The notes under the pieces were generated by a model. It had not been told where the DNA came from, ran no database searches, and saw nothing but the letters and a program-made list of their open reading frames with translations. DNA of 64,000 bases from Pyrinomonadaceae bacterium MAG19_C2-C3 (GTDB lineage: Bacteria > Acidobacteriota > Blastocatellia > Pyrinomonadales > Pyrinomonadaceae). The position numbers were made by a program, and so were the translations under genes. Shown here piece after piece: positions 9,548-18,853 of this stretch; the first letter of the stretch is position 1, and each line of letters opens with the position of its first letter. The stretch lies in the NCBI GenBank assembly GCA_024330265.1, contig JANDLT010000004.1:1-64000 (forward strand). Reading direction: 5' to 3'.

Positions 9548-10536
9548 GCCATATCTTCCAGCCACGCCGTCAGCGTCTGCATCTCTTGAGCGGGAACGAT
9601 GTTGTTTCGCATCAATGCTTCATAAGCCGCGTGTAGATTAACGGCGAGTGACTTGCCTGCCGAAATGCTTGTTTGAACAATCTCAATAATTTTTTCTGGA
9701 AAGAGATAACAGGGGATTTCAGATTCAAAATCTCTAAGGTAGTCGTGCGGGTTACGCTCTTGAACGACCGTCGCTTTCGTAAATCCTAAAAGAAAACCCG
9801 CTTGCCACATCAACGGTTGGGCGACTAGACCACGTAGAATGTCCGTGAAGCGAAAGGTGACGTGCGAAGGCAAATACAGCAACGGAAAGAGTTCTCGCCG
9901 AAACGCCGTGTTTTGTGAGTTGAACGGTGAAAGCGTACCGCGCGCGAGTACGAACGGGTCACGGTCTTTGAAGTAACACGGCTGATTGTTCGTCAAACGA
10001 TAAATCGCATCAACATCCGGGTCGCCATCAGCGAGTCCTTGCCAGATGCCGACTTCGTTTGTTTGCTTCTTCGTCATCAGCGCATCACGCATGGCAGCTT
10101 CTTCGTTTATCAGATTGAGCGGAAAGCCTCGCGCCCAAATATGTTTGTCCGTGAAGGCTCTATAAACATTGATGAATCCGGCATCTTCTTTTGTCGTCTC
10201 GAATGTTCCGGCGAAAGCGGGAATCGCCCAATCGTTTTTCGGGATGTTGTCATCATCCGTATCCACGATTATCTCCGCACCGGAACGCATCGCTTCGACG
10301 TAACCGATCATTTTGCGACAGTAATGATTCCACGGCAGATGCGCTGCGATTTTATAATCCGATGATTCTTGGGCAACGACGGACACATAACGAACGCCCG
10401 ATGCCATCCACGGTTCAGGGGTTTTGCGGTCGCCGACGACGATTGTTTGCCACTCATCGAGACGCGCAAAATCCAGCACGGCGCGAGTCGGCGGAAAGAT
10501 GCTCGTGATGATGATAAATTTTTTTTGATTGTTCAT
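9544..10536 (-). CDS. STELLO-type (DUF288) glycosyltransferase
   Basis: The 330-aa protein begins MNNQKKFIIITSIFPPTRAV and carries VDTDDDNIPKNDW (about residues 91-103), the acidic D-D-D-N signature of the STELLO/DUF288 family. It also has LARGTLSPFNSQNTAF and PSHVTFRFTDILRGLVAQPL, which match conserved parts of that family. STELLO proteins are known from plants, where they act in cellulose synthesis in the Golgi, and from scattered bacteria and animals. Here it has no membrane anchor and sits among GT4 enzymes, so it is likely a cytosolic GT-A-like transferase of the polysaccharide locus. Donor sugar unknown. Confidence 0.75.
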   Translation of the reverse strand: MNNQKKFIIITSIFPPTRAVLDFARLDEWQTIVVGDRKTPEPWMASGVRYVSVVAQESSDYKIAAHLPWNHYCRKMIGYVEAMRSGAEIIVDTDDDNIPKNDWAIPAFAGTFETTKEDAGFINVYRAFTDKHIWARGFPLNLINEEAAMRDALMTKKQTNEVGIWQGLADGDPDVDAIYRLTNNQPCYFKDRDPFVLARGTLSPFNSQNTAFRRELFPLLYLPSHVTFRFTDILRGLVAQPLMWQAGFLLGFTKATVVQERNPHDYLRDFESEIPCYLFPEKIIEIVQTSISAGKSLAVNLHAAYEALMRNNIVPAQEMQTLTAWLEDMA

Positions 10537-10580
10537 TTTGAGAGAATTATTACGACACGGAAAGCTTCATCGCCATCTTT

Positions 10581-11771
10581 TTACCGCCCGCGAATATCGC
10601 GCAACCAATAACCCAGTCGCGGCGAACGACCGACGAATCTTCTAATCGCAAAGCGCATCTTGAGCGGCAACAATTGAAAACGTGGCGAAGGAGCTTTATA
10701 CAGAGTCGTCTCTTGGTGCGCTTTGCTTCGTTCGCGCGGCGACATCTTTAACACGTCTTCTAACAGTGATTGATAATTGTTCCACATCACCGCTTCGTCA
10801 AAATCCACACGCGCACGAGCCACAACTTTATCAACGAGCATGTCGTGATTGTCACACGCCGTCATAACCCGACCAGCCAAAGATTTCACATCTCCGAGCG
10901 CGGCGAAGAATCCCGTGCGATTCGCCGTGACGATTTCTTTCGTTCCCGTCTCAATGTCCCACGCGACCGGAACGCAGCCCATGCTCATCGCCTCAATCGT
11001 CGCCATGCCGAACGGTTCGACGCGGCTCAACATCAATAAAACTTTTGACTGCGCGGCAACGAAGAAGATTTGACTTCGCGGGGTGCGCCCGTAAAGCACG
11101 ATGCGTTCGCGGCGCGGAAGTTTATCAATGCTGTTTCGCAGACTTTCTTTGAGATCGCCGAACCAATGCAAATCGCCGTCAAAATTTTTCTCGATAAGTT
11201 CACGCCACACTTCCAGAACATCGAACGCGCCTTTCATCGGATTGTCGCCACCGAGAAAGATTAAGCTATCGTTGCGCGCCGTTTCTCGCGGCGGCAAATT
11301 CGGAAAGTGACAGCCATTGTGTATCACCAACAGCTTTTCAGGATGCCGCAGTTTGTGTCTGAACTTTCCGGCAACGGTTTCCGACACCGCGACGATGGCT
11401 TCAAGGTCATCTTCACATTCAACCGCCTTGTTCCAATATATCGCCGCCGTATCATGCACGACATAAGCGCACTTCACGTTTCGCGGCAAATACGGAATCG
11501 CGGCATCGGCTTCCTTACAACCGTTTAAGATGAGAACGTCCGGCGCATTGGCATTTAGCCACTCAATCAAAACGCGCGGCGTCTCTGCCGCGTTCGGATA
11601 CAAGTTCAACGAAGCGACACGCAAGGTTTCGTCTTCAATCCAACCCGAAGGCGGAAGCAGCATGAGAAGCACCGTGTCATGTCCGGCGCGCATCGCCTGT
11701 CGGCAACAAGACAAAGCGACCGACGCGACACCGCCGCCCCGGTCATCAGGAATTAGCCAGCAGAGTTTCAT
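10581..11771 (-). CDS. Glycosyltransferase, GT4 family
   Basis: The 396-aa protein has the N-terminal loop PDDRGGGVASVALSCCRQAM, the donor-domain entry SLIFLGGDNPMKGAFDVLEVW and the E-x7-E motif in RVEPFGMATIEAMSMG. The C-terminal 40 residues (RFQLLPLKMRFAIRRFVGRS) are basic and amphipathic and may associate with the membrane. It is separated from the next upstream gene by about 218 bp, the longest gap in this part of the locus, so an internal promoter is possible. Confidence 0.87.
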   Translation of the reverse strand: MKLCWLIPDDRGGGVASVALSCCRQAMRAGHDTVLLMLLPPSGWIEDETLRVASLNLYPNAAETPRVLIEWLNANAPDVLILNGCKEADAAIPYLPRNVKCAYVVHDTAAIYWNKAVECEDDLEAIVAVSETVAGKFRHKLRHPEKLLVIHNGCHFPNLPPRETARNDSLIFLGGDNPMKGAFDVLEVWRELIEKNFDGDLHWFGDLKESLRNSIDKLPRRERIVLYGRTPRSQIFFVAAQSKVLLMLSRVEPFGMATIEAMSMGCVPVAWDIETGTKEIVTANRTGFFAALGDVKSLAGRVMTACDNHDMLVDKVVARARVDFDEAVMWNNYQSLLEDVLKMSPRERSKAHQETTLYKAPSPRFQLLPLKMRFAIRRFVGRSPRLGYWLRDIRGR

Positions 11772-11989
11772 TTGAGCATGGGACGCTTAATCGCCTGTCT
11801 TCGGTAATCTTTATAGCTTGGGTGCGAAAGCGTTGACTTAAAGACTAAAAGCAAGCCAAAAATAGAAATGGTGTGGAAGTAGATATTTGATTTGTCCGCT
11901 TCTAAACGTGCGAAATAAAGTCGAAACTTGGTTAACCCTCATTCGCTACACTTCCCCAAGTGCATTACCCATGTAAGCAAATTTATGAC
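11772..11989. other. AT-rich spacer inside the glycan locus
   Basis: This 218-bp stretch holds no ORF with coding character. It is visibly richer in A and T than its neighbours. I see no clear promoter pair or hairpin, but it is the only sizeable gap between glycosyltransferase genes on either side. Confidence 0.5.
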
Positions 11990-13093
11990 TTAAATTTGCA
12001 GTGCCTTCATCCATGCGCGATGTGCCGACGGCATATCAAAGCCTTCGTGATAACGCGCGCGAATCGCTTCGCCGTCAATCTTCCCCGCGATAATCATTTC
12101 TAACGCGAGGTTCAAGGCATCAATCAACTCGTCAATGTTTCCGGGTTCGACCATCAAGCCGAGATGCGGGCGTCCTTCATATAAATCCGGTATGCCGCCG
12201 ACTCTGCTTGCGACGCAAAACCTTCCGGCTTGCATGAGTTCAAGCAACGTGAAACAGGGTCCGCCTTCATAGCGTGACGGATAAACGAAGAAGTGACACG
12301 ACGCCAGAATGCGGGGCAAATCGTGACGATGGTCGTAGCCGCCGTGAAAGAAAACCGCATCGCCAACGCCCAAGTTCGCCACTATCTCCTTCAACTGTTC
12401 TTGTTCCGTGCCATGACCGTACAAGTGCAGTTCGACGTTTTGACGTTGCCCGCGCGTCGCGGCGAAGGCACGCACTAAGACATCAAGATTCTTTTGCTTG
12501 ATGTCTATGCGCCCGAAGAAACCGATTTTCAATGTCTCAATCGGGGAAAGCGGAAGCGGCTCACGAATAAACAAAAGATTGTGAAGCGGCACGACTTCAA
12601 CCGCGCTGTGATAGCCGTACACGTCGGCGAATTGATGCTTCGTGCAGTGCGACACGGAAATCACCGCATCGGTTTCCTCAATCGCGCGCACAAACTTCTC
12701 TCCGTGCGGCGGTGTGGGCGGGATAAACTCCGGTGCTAACATCCAACTGACCGCGATTTTCGCCCGTCTGCGATGCACTGTGCGTACAAGCCGCAAATAT
12801 ATCTGCGGCATCGGTTGGCGCACGCAGAAGACCCAATCTCCCGCGCGCAACTTCGTGCCGAGCCACTCAATCATGAACCTTTGGCGGACAAGCCAAGTGT
12901 CGCCCGGTAATCTTCGTTGACGATAGACCTCGATGCCTTTGGTGATGAGTTCATCAATTAACGGACACGGTTCAAGTTCGGCGACGACGATGCGAAACGG
13001 AATCTTCTCTTCGTGTAAATGTGTGGCGAGGGCGTGCAAGTATGTCTCGACGCCACCGGCACGAAAGACTACATCGGAGAACAGGTAAATCAT
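11990..13093 (-). CDS. Glycosyltransferase, GT4 family
   Basis: The 367-aa protein starts MIYLFSDVVFRAGGVETYLH, a typical GT4 N-terminus with the GG loop. The donor domain has IGFFGRIDIKQKNLDVLVRAF (about residues 190-210) and SRYEGGPCFTLLELMQAG, where the E-x7-E spacing is kept. It overlaps the upstream GT2 gene by ATGA. Role: addition of a sugar from a nucleotide donor during assembly of the repeat unit. Confidence 0.88.
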   Translation of the reverse strand: MIYLFSDVVFRAGGVETYLHALATHLHEEKIPFRIVVAELEPCPLIDELITKGIEVYRQRRLPGDTWLVRQRFMIEWLGTKLRAGDWVFCVRQPMPQIYLRLVRTVHRRRAKIAVSWMLAPEFIPPTPPHGEKFVRAIEETDAVISVSHCTKHQFADVYGYHSAVEVVPLHNLLFIREPLPLSPIETLKIGFFGRIDIKQKNLDVLVRAFAATRGQRQNVELHLYGHGTEQEQLKEIVANLGVGDAVFFHGGYDHRHDLPRILASCHFFVYPSRYEGGPCFTLLELMQAGRFCVASRVGGIPDLYEGRPHLGLMVEPGNIDELIDALNLALEMIIAGKIDGEAIRARYHEGFDMPSAHRAWMKALQI

Positions 13094-14109
13094 GCCGACG
13101 AATTTCCATCGCGCCTAGTGTGCGGCATCAGGCGCGACGCGAGTACAGCCCAGAAAAATCTGTAATTCCAAATCACCGGAGCGTGCAAACTCGAAACTTT
13201 CAGAAACGATGTGACCGTCTCTTTATCCTCAATGTCGAGTTGCAAGTGATACTCGAATCTCGCCCTTGAACGCTGCCAACCCGTCGGCATCATGTTGAGA
13301 TGCTTGGCGGCGAAGTCGTCAAACACTCGCAGTATTTCACGCTTAAAGCCAATCGCCTGATTGCATGTTTTCGATTCCCTATGAAGTCTGAAGTTGGCAA
13401 AATATGAATCTATCAAGCGCGCTTTGAAGGTCGGCAACATCGCCAGCCGTAGGTAAAGTTCATAATCCATGACATAGCGCAAACTTGTATTCAAGCCGGA
13501 AACCTCGCGGCACGCTTCGCTCGACATGTAAATCACAGGCTGCGGATTCGCCCAGTTTTCCCACACACAAATTATGTCCCCTACCTTCTCGAAGCGGTTG
13601 TTTTCGTTGGCGTAAGGCGTTTCAGGAATGCCGTCGAAAAACACTTTCTGCTTGCCGCTATATGTAGTCGCCGACGAATCTTCAAGGTACGCGGCGGCGA
13701 TTGTTTGGACGGCGTTCGGCTCAAGGTAATCGTCCGAGTTCAACCAATTCCACACGACTCCGGTGACGCGCTCGAATCCCTTTTGAATCGCTTGCGTTTG
13801 ACCTTCGTCCGGTTCGCTGACCCAATAAGAAATCCACGGGCTATATTTCTTTATCACCTCAAGCGATTCGTCCGTGCTTCCGCCGTCAATGACGATGTAC
13901 TCAAGGTCAGAATAGTTTTGCAGTAAAACCGAGCGTATCGTTTCCTCTAAAAAACGTCCTTGATTGTATGACGGAGTAACGATGCTGATGCGCGGGTAAG
14001 TCGCGGCGTCTCGCAACGAAGACGAGGGCGCGGAACTTTCTTCCGTCCACGGAAAGCCAATCCTACCTTCAGGCGCGGACGGTAATTCGTTTAATTTCGG
14101 ACACATCAT
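13090..14109 (-). CDS. Glycosyltransferase, GT2 family
   Basis: The GT-A domain starts at PRISIVTPSYNQGRFLEETI, followed by YIVIDGGSTDESLEVI (nucleotide binding) and WNWLNSDDYLEP (acidic metal-binding pair). This is a processive-like or single-addition GT2 enzyme of 339 aa if it starts at the ATG at 14109. A longer frame runs back to 14220 but overlaps the upstream gene and its extra residues look non-coding. There is no membrane segment. It is the only classical GT2 in the locus. Confidence 0.85.
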   Translation of the reverse strand: MMCPKLNELPSAPEGRIGFPWTEESSAPSSSLRDAATYPRISIVTPSYNQGRFLEETIRSVLLQNYSDLEYIVIDGGSTDESLEVIKKYSPWISYWVSEPDEGQTQAIQKGFERVTGVVWNWLNSDDYLEPNAVQTIAAAYLEDSSATTYSGKQKVFFDGIPETPYANENNRFEKVGDIICVWENWANPQPVIYMSSEACREVSGLNTSLRYVMDYELYLRLAMLPTFKARLIDSYFANFRLHRESKTCNQAIGFKREILRVFDDFAAKHLNMMPTGWQRSRARFEYHLQLDIEDKETVTSFLKVSSLHAPVIWNYRFFWAVLASRLMPHTRRDGNSSA

Positions 14110-14144
14110 TAACTTAAAACCAAGCGGAGCGGGCGCGTACCTGT

Positions 14145-15278
14145 TCACATCCGCGACTTCAAAGCCTCTCGCATCTGCGTCGCACGCGCTTCCCATGTTT
14201 CGTGTTGACTGGTTTGCCAACGCAGTTCTTCATAACCGTCTTGAAAGTTCAAGGCTCGTAGCCGTTCGAGTTCAGCCGTCATCTCCGCCGCGTCTTCGAC
14301 GATTTTAAGTAACGGTTCTTTGTGCAGTAACATCTCAAAACCTTTGGTCGAAATCATCGGGCGACACGCGGCGAGATGTTCATAGAATCTGGTCGAACTG
14401 CCGGAATATGTCGGCTCTCTTTTCTTATAAGGCAGCACCGCGACATCGAAAGCTCTGGCGTAATCGCGCAATTCGCCGTAAGGTTTGCTGCCGACAAAGC
14501 GCACACGTTCGCCGCTCTTTATCACGCGCCGCCGCGCTTCGGCTTGCGAAATATCTTTAATTAAATCCACCGTCGGACCGACGAAAAGCCACGACAGCCA
14601 CGGCGTTTGTTTGATAACCGCTTCGAGCATTAGCCAATCTATATTTCCGCCCATGTTACCGATGACGCCCGCCACGGGACGCGACAAGGCGGCGACTTCA
14701 ACCGGAAACGGAAGCGGAGTGGTGGGCGGTTCATTTAACAGGTTAGAAGCTCTTGTCGCGTTCGGGACAATCGCTATTTTGCTTTCCGCACAACCGGCTT
14801 CAGCGATTAAATAGTCCGCGACCCGTTGCGAATTGGGACATACCAGATTAGCTTTTCCGCATAGTCTTTTATCGAAGCGGCGCACACGACGCGGGTTCTG
14901 CCCTTCATAAGCGACAATCATATCCGTCACATAATAGATAACCGGACCGCGCCACCTTTCGGCAACCTCGATATAGTGCGGCGAAGTGCAAATCAATGGT
15001 GAGCCTGTAACGTCTTGAGTTTGCGCGGCGAGACGCGAATAGACGCGCTTGCCTTCCCGTGTCGCCCACGACACGGGAGCGAACGAGTAGCCTCTTTGCA
15101 AGGGGAAGTAACGCACTTCCAGAAACGAATCGGCGATTATTTCGGGATGCTCGGCGCGTTGTAGTAATCCGTATTCGCTGATGCGCGGAATCCAACCGAG
15201 CGTTGGAACTTGTTTGCTTAGAGCCGAAGCAAACTCCTTTATCCAGATGGCGAGAGTGTCGAGAACGTGCCACTTCAT
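14145..15278 (-). CDS. Glycosyltransferase, GT-B type
   Basis: The 377-aa protein (ATG at 15278, ATGA overlap with the upstream gene) has a GT-B fold. GVIGNMGGNIDWLMLEAVI opens the donor domain, and FDVAVLPYKKREPTYSGSST with RFYEHLAACRPMIS replaces the usual E-x7-E segment, as in the glycosyltransferase family 1-like group that includes teichuronic-acid TuaH-type enzymes. It contains ICTSPHYIEVAERWRGPVIYYVTD, also typical of that group. It likely acts in the cytoplasm in repeat-unit assembly. Confidence 0.82.
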   Translation of the reverse strand: MKWHVLDTLAIWIKEFASALSKQVPTLGWIPRISEYGLLQRAEHPEIIADSFLEVRYFPLQRGYSFAPVSWATREGKRVYSRLAAQTQDVTGSPLICTSPHYIEVAERWRGPVIYYVTDMIVAYEGQNPRRVRRFDKRLCGKANLVCPNSQRVADYLIAEAGCAESKIAIVPNATRASNLLNEPPTTPLPFPVEVAALSRPVAGVIGNMGGNIDWLMLEAVIKQTPWLSWLFVGPTVDLIKDISQAEARRRVIKSGERVRFVGSKPYGELRDYARAFDVAVLPYKKREPTYSGSSTRFYEHLAACRPMISTKGFEMLLHKEPLLKIVEDAAEMTAELERLRALNFQDGYEELRWQTSQHETWEARATQMREALKSRM

Positions 15279-16396
15279 CCGGTTTCGATTTGACCTTTCA
15301 TACTGGCGGCGTGGCGATAAACATCGACGGTTTGCGCGGCGGTTTTCTTCCAACTAAACATCTCAATTCGGTGCTTGCCTTTATCAATCAAATCACCTCG
15401 TTTCGCCGGACTGTTTAGCAGATAGAACATTGCTTCCGTCAATTCATCCGTCGCGCGTGGATTAAAAAGCAAACCGGCGTCGCCCACGACTTCGGGAATA
15501 CTTGAACAACCTGAAGCGATAACGGCAGTCCCACACGCCATCGCTTCGAGCGGCGGAATACCAAAGCCTTCATAGAGCGACGGATATACAAGGGCGATGC
15601 TGTGGCGATAGAGTTTGGCGAGATGCGCGTCGGTAACGTGTCCGTAATGTTCGATGTTGTTTGATAAATTTAACTCGTTAATCAATCGCTTTTCCAGCAA
15701 ATCAAACGCGGCTCCGCTTATGCAGAGTGCCACATCATTATTCTCCCGCACGACATCGGCAAAAGCTGAAAGCAGGCGGTCAAAGTTTTTATAACCGGCG
15801 GAACGACTGCCAACATGAATGAAGTATGGACGCGACGGAATCACTTCCGCGCCGTGAGACATACTCGCATCAATGCCCGGCGCGAGATGAGTAACGGAGA
15901 TTTTATGTTCACTCGTCGGGTGAAATTTCAGCAAATCTTGCTTGGTGTTTTCGGAGATACAAATTATCGCGGTTGCCGCTTCGATAGCTCTCCGTTTCAT
16001 CTCCGCCACTTCGCCGTTTGCGTCCATCTGCGCGGCGAACAATTCGTGAATCATGTCCCAAACCGTTATCACCACCGGGGCGCGAAACTCCGCGATTTCC
16101 CGTGTCGAAAGCAATGCATAATAAGTCGGATGCACCAAGTCATATTTGCCCCGCGAGACGAACCTGAAGAAATGTTTGCCGACGCGCGTTGAAATCCTGT
16201 GCGGTCTGAATCTTTCACATTTGAAGACACGTAAATTGGAGTGACCCGGACAATCAATTTTGCCGAGATTATTGACAGTCAGAACCGGCGCATAGTCATC
16301 AGGCAGATTGTTGATGATGCGTGCAAAGTAACGGTTAATGCCGCCAGCCGCTTGCATCCCAAAAATCCATCCGTCGTAAAGTATCCGCATAGCCAT
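15275..16396 (-). CDS. Glycosyltransferase, GT4 family (paralogue of next gene)
   Basis: The 373-aa protein most likely starts at the ATG at 16396 ([13 protein letters not shown]), since the longer frame overlaps the gene upstream. Features are the loop [13 protein letters not shown], the donor entry [18 protein letters not shown] and the E-x7-E motif in [20 protein letters not shown]. It closely resembles the neighbouring product at 16447-17721 (shared EGFGxPPLEAM, [11 protein letters not shown] and [15 protein letters not shown]-like ends), which points to tandem duplication followed by divergence. This subgroup includes mannosyl- and rhamnosyltransferases. Confidence 0.88.
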   Translation of the reverse strand: MAMRILYDGWIFGMQAAGGINRYFARIINNLPDDYAPVLTVNNLGKIDCPGHSNLRVFKCERFRPHRISTRVGKHFFRFVSRGKYDLVHPTYYALLSTREIAEFRAPVVITVWDMIHELFAAQMDANGEVAEMKRRAIEAATAIICISENTKQDLLKFHPTSEHKISVTHLAPGIDASMSHGAEVIPSRPYFIHVGSRSAGYKNFDRLLSAFADVVRENNDVALCISGAAFDLLEKRLINELNLSNNIEHYGHVTDAHLAKLYRHSIALVYPSLYEGFGIPPLEAMACGTAVIASGCSSIPEVVGDAGLLFNPRATDELTEAMFYLLNSPAKRGDLIDKGKHRIEMFSWKKTAAQTVDVYRHAASMKGQIETG

Positions 16397-16446
16397 CAAT
16401 CGAGGTGAACATCTCGAAGCGTCGAAAGGCAAGCCCCGATTTCCGT

Positions 16447-17721
16447 TTAAGAATCCGATGCTGTTCGGTAAGCGCGGATGGTTTGCTGCACACATTTGTC
16501 CCAACTAAATTGTTTCGCCCGCTCAATGGATTTTCGCTTCAGCGCGGCTCTTAACCGCGAATCAGTGTATAAATCCAACATGCTCTGACACAGTGCATCC
16601 GTATCATGCGGGTCAACCATAATGCCCGCATCGCCGACGACTTCCGGCAACGAAGAAGTGTTCGACGTAATCACCGGCACGCCACACTGCATCGCTTCAA
16701 GTGGCGGTAGCCCGAAACCTTCATAAAACGACGGATAGACGAACGCCAGCGCACCGCTATAAAGCGATGCGAGGTCGTCGTCATCAACGTAACCTGTGAC
16801 GATAATGCGCTTTCTCAGTGCCTCGTTTTCTTCGATTGCCGCAAAGATAGAATCATAATTCCAGCCCTTAGCACCGACGAGAACAAGATACAAATCCGTG
16901 ATGCTTTCCTGCGTCACCAGCCGGGCAAAACTGCGAATCGTCTGCGCGATGTTCTTGCGTGGTTCGAGCGTACTCAAACTTAAAATGTAAGGTGCATCCG
17001 GTAAGTTGTATTTATTCTTAACCACCGTGTTGCGCGCGGAATCGGTTTCACAATAAAAAAGTTCGGATGCCGCCAAGTGTGTGACTGTCACGCGCTCCGG
17101 GTCAAGACTCTTAACTTGATTGCATAAATCGTTTTTCGTCGCCTGCGAAATACACGTCACCCACGTCGTTTCGTCAATCGAGTTGACGACGGCTTTGAGC
17201 AGATGGTCTTCGCTAAACTCGAAAAACTGTGGAAACATGAGGGGAATCAAATCGTAAATCGTCAAAAACTTTTTCGTGTGATTAAACCTTTTCAAGTGTG
17301 CCGGAAACGGATAAAACGGCGAGTGAAATATATCGGCTTCGGCGACAGCGCGATATTCTTCGCGGGCAAAAAACACGTTGACGGTTTTGTTGAGACCTGA
17401 CAAGGTACGTCGCTTAACTCGATTTGGAATTTTTCGTAATCCCGTGACATCGTTTGCTTCGCTGTTTGTCTGCAACATTGCCGACTCAACTTGACGCTTA
17501 ATCTCCTTGCTAATAAGCGGCATATCTTTTAACCCGTTGGCTGTCTCCAGATATTCATGCGTGTAACTCAGTTGATGCGGAGCGCAGAAACGCAAATCAC
17601 ACTCAACCGAGTGTGCCAGCCCACGCGCGAGATTTTCGACGACGCGAAATATCCCCGTGCGGGCGCGGGTGTGACGATGCCCTATGCCAAGCACCGAAAT
17701 ATCGTATACAACTTTAATCAC
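16447..17721 (-). CDS. Glycosyltransferase, GT4 family
   Basis: The 424-aa protein begins with GTG at 17721. It has GIFRVVENLARGL near the N-terminus, a central insertion (about residues 75-130) absent from its paralogue at 15275, the donor entry LSTLEPRKNIAQTIRSF and SFYEGFGLPPLEAMQCGVPV with the E-x7-E pair, then [14 protein letters not shown]. These fit mannosyltransferase-type GT4 enzymes of O-antigen loci. The upstream neighbour, about 95 bp away, is an AT-rich methyltransferase. Confidence 0.88.
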   Translation of the reverse strand: MIKVVYDISVLGIGHRHTRARTGIFRVVENLARGLAHSVECDLRFCAPHQLSYTHEYLETANGLKDMPLISKEIKRQVESAMLQTNSEANDVTGLRKIPNRVKRRTLSGLNKTVNVFFAREEYRAVAEADIFHSPFYPFPAHLKRFNHTKKFLTIYDLIPLMFPQFFEFSEDHLLKAVVNSIDETTWVTCISQATKNDLCNQVKSLDPERVTVTHLAASELFYCETDSARNTVVKNKYNLPDAPYILSLSTLEPRKNIAQTIRSFARLVTQESITDLYLVLVGAKGWNYDSIFAAIEENEALRKRIIVTGYVDDDDLASLYSGALAFVYPSFYEGFGLPPLEAMQCGVPVITSNTSSLPEVVGDAGIMVDPHDTDALCQSMLDLYTDSRLRAALKRKSIERAKQFSWDKCVQQTIRAYRTASDS

Positions 17722-17814
17722 TCTTAATCGCCATGCCTATTTACCACACTCGATAAGCGGCGTAACTGCATGAATGCGCCGCGCTATTTCTAACTCAATG
17801 CCTTTTCTTTCGTT

Positions 17815-18636
17815 TTAAGTTCCGTGCTGTGTGTGATAGTCATGCGTTCCGTTCCAGTATTCATCTAGGAATTTATCCTTTGCAGATAAATCCTTTTGAA
17901 ATGTAAGAAGTTGTCTTTTTACTTTTGGAGCATTGCTCTTTGGTGCGGGCTTAAATGTTCGCAGCTTACTCTTTACATACGCCAAAGGACTTATCTTCAA
18001 GTCCACGTCTAAAGTCTTACAGTCAATAAACTTGCAACCAAGACTTCGCATAGTCGTGGTGAGTGCTTTTTGATTAAAGAAAGTGCAGGAAGTCGGTTCA
18101 TATGGGCTTTCTTCAACGGGACAATACATGAAATCTAAATTCTCAAATCTTGAATCAACAAGCATTCCCGATTCTATAAGGAGAAAGCCTTTATCTGATA
18201 AGCAGTCCACTAATTTCTTCAACCCCCAAACCGGATACCGCAGGTGATAGAGAACGCCGAAAAAGAGAATAACGTCGAATGTGCCGAACGTTTCGGGAGT
18301 AAGATCATTCATATTTAGTTTGTGCATTCTGACCCTAGAATTGAGAAAGGGAATCAGAAGTTCGGTTGCTCCCTGAGAAATATCACTGTCAATTCCTATG
18401 ACCTCTTTTGCGCCCCTCTTTTCCGCCTCGAATGAGAAAAGCCCGTCTCGACAACCTACGTCAAGCACCTTTTTACCGTTGAAATCGACAGTACGCATTT
18501 CTCGCAGAATAAAATCCCATATAGGTTTCAAAACTTCGGTATTAGGCGGCGTATGTACGGTATCAGTGACTTGTATCTGGTGATACCACTTATAATTATT
18601 TATCGAGTTTGTTAATTCTCTTTCCGTTTGGCTCAT
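17815..18636 (-). CDS. SAM-dependent methyltransferase (Methyltransf_9-like)
   Basis: The 273-aa protein has the class I motif VLDVGCRDGLFSF (about residues 59-71), an acidic motif II (IGIDSD) and FDVILFFGVLYHLRYPVWGL. This pattern is shared with the CmoB/DUF1698-like group. In glycan loci such enzymes often methylate a sugar or cap a chain. The gene is clearly richer in A and T than the surrounding glycosyltransferases, which suggests separate acquisition. Acceptor unknown. Confidence 0.8.
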   Translation of the reverse strand: MSQTERELTNSINNYKWYHQIQVTDTVHTPPNTEVLKPIWDFILREMRTVDFNGKKVLDVGCRDGLFSFEAEKRGAKEVIGIDSDISQGATELLIPFLNSRVRMHKLNMNDLTPETFGTFDVILFFGVLYHLRYPVWGLKKLVDCLSDKGFLLIESGMLVDSRFENLDFMYCPVEESPYEPTSCTFFNQKALTTTMRSLGCKFIDCKTLDVDLKISPLAYVKSKLRTFKPAPKSNAPKVKRQLLTFQKDLSAKDKFLDEYWNGTHDYHTQHGT

Positions 18637-18673
18637 CTATTTTCCTTTGTCTTGCTTGACCCTTTGGCAAGGC

Positions 18674-18853
18674 TTATTGGATTGAAACTTTTACTTGCAG
18701 GAATTGGTTTTCCAATAACTCACAATTCGCCTGTCTGAAGTAATGTGCAAGAAAACCGATGTCGTAAGCGACTTTGAGCATACTCAAATGTTTAGCGATA
18801 GCTTCATGAACTTTGTTTTCAGGATTTCTTAGAATAAGCGCGTGAGTGTTCAC
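18674..18853 (-). CDS. Small coupled ORF of unknown function
   Basis: A 59-aa frame (VNTHALILRNPENKVHEAIA... ending FLQVKVSIQ) starts with GTG at 18853, which overlaps the TGA of the preceding glycosyltransferase (GTGA), the same coupling used throughout the locus. The sequence is protein-like: helical, with balanced charge (HEAIAKHLSMLKVAYDIGFL). I do not recognise a family. It could be a genuine small protein or the remnant of a longer one. Confidence 0.45.
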   Translation of the reverse strand: MNTHALILRNPENKVHEAIAKHLSMLKVAYDIGFLAHYFRQANCELLENQFLQVKVSIQ

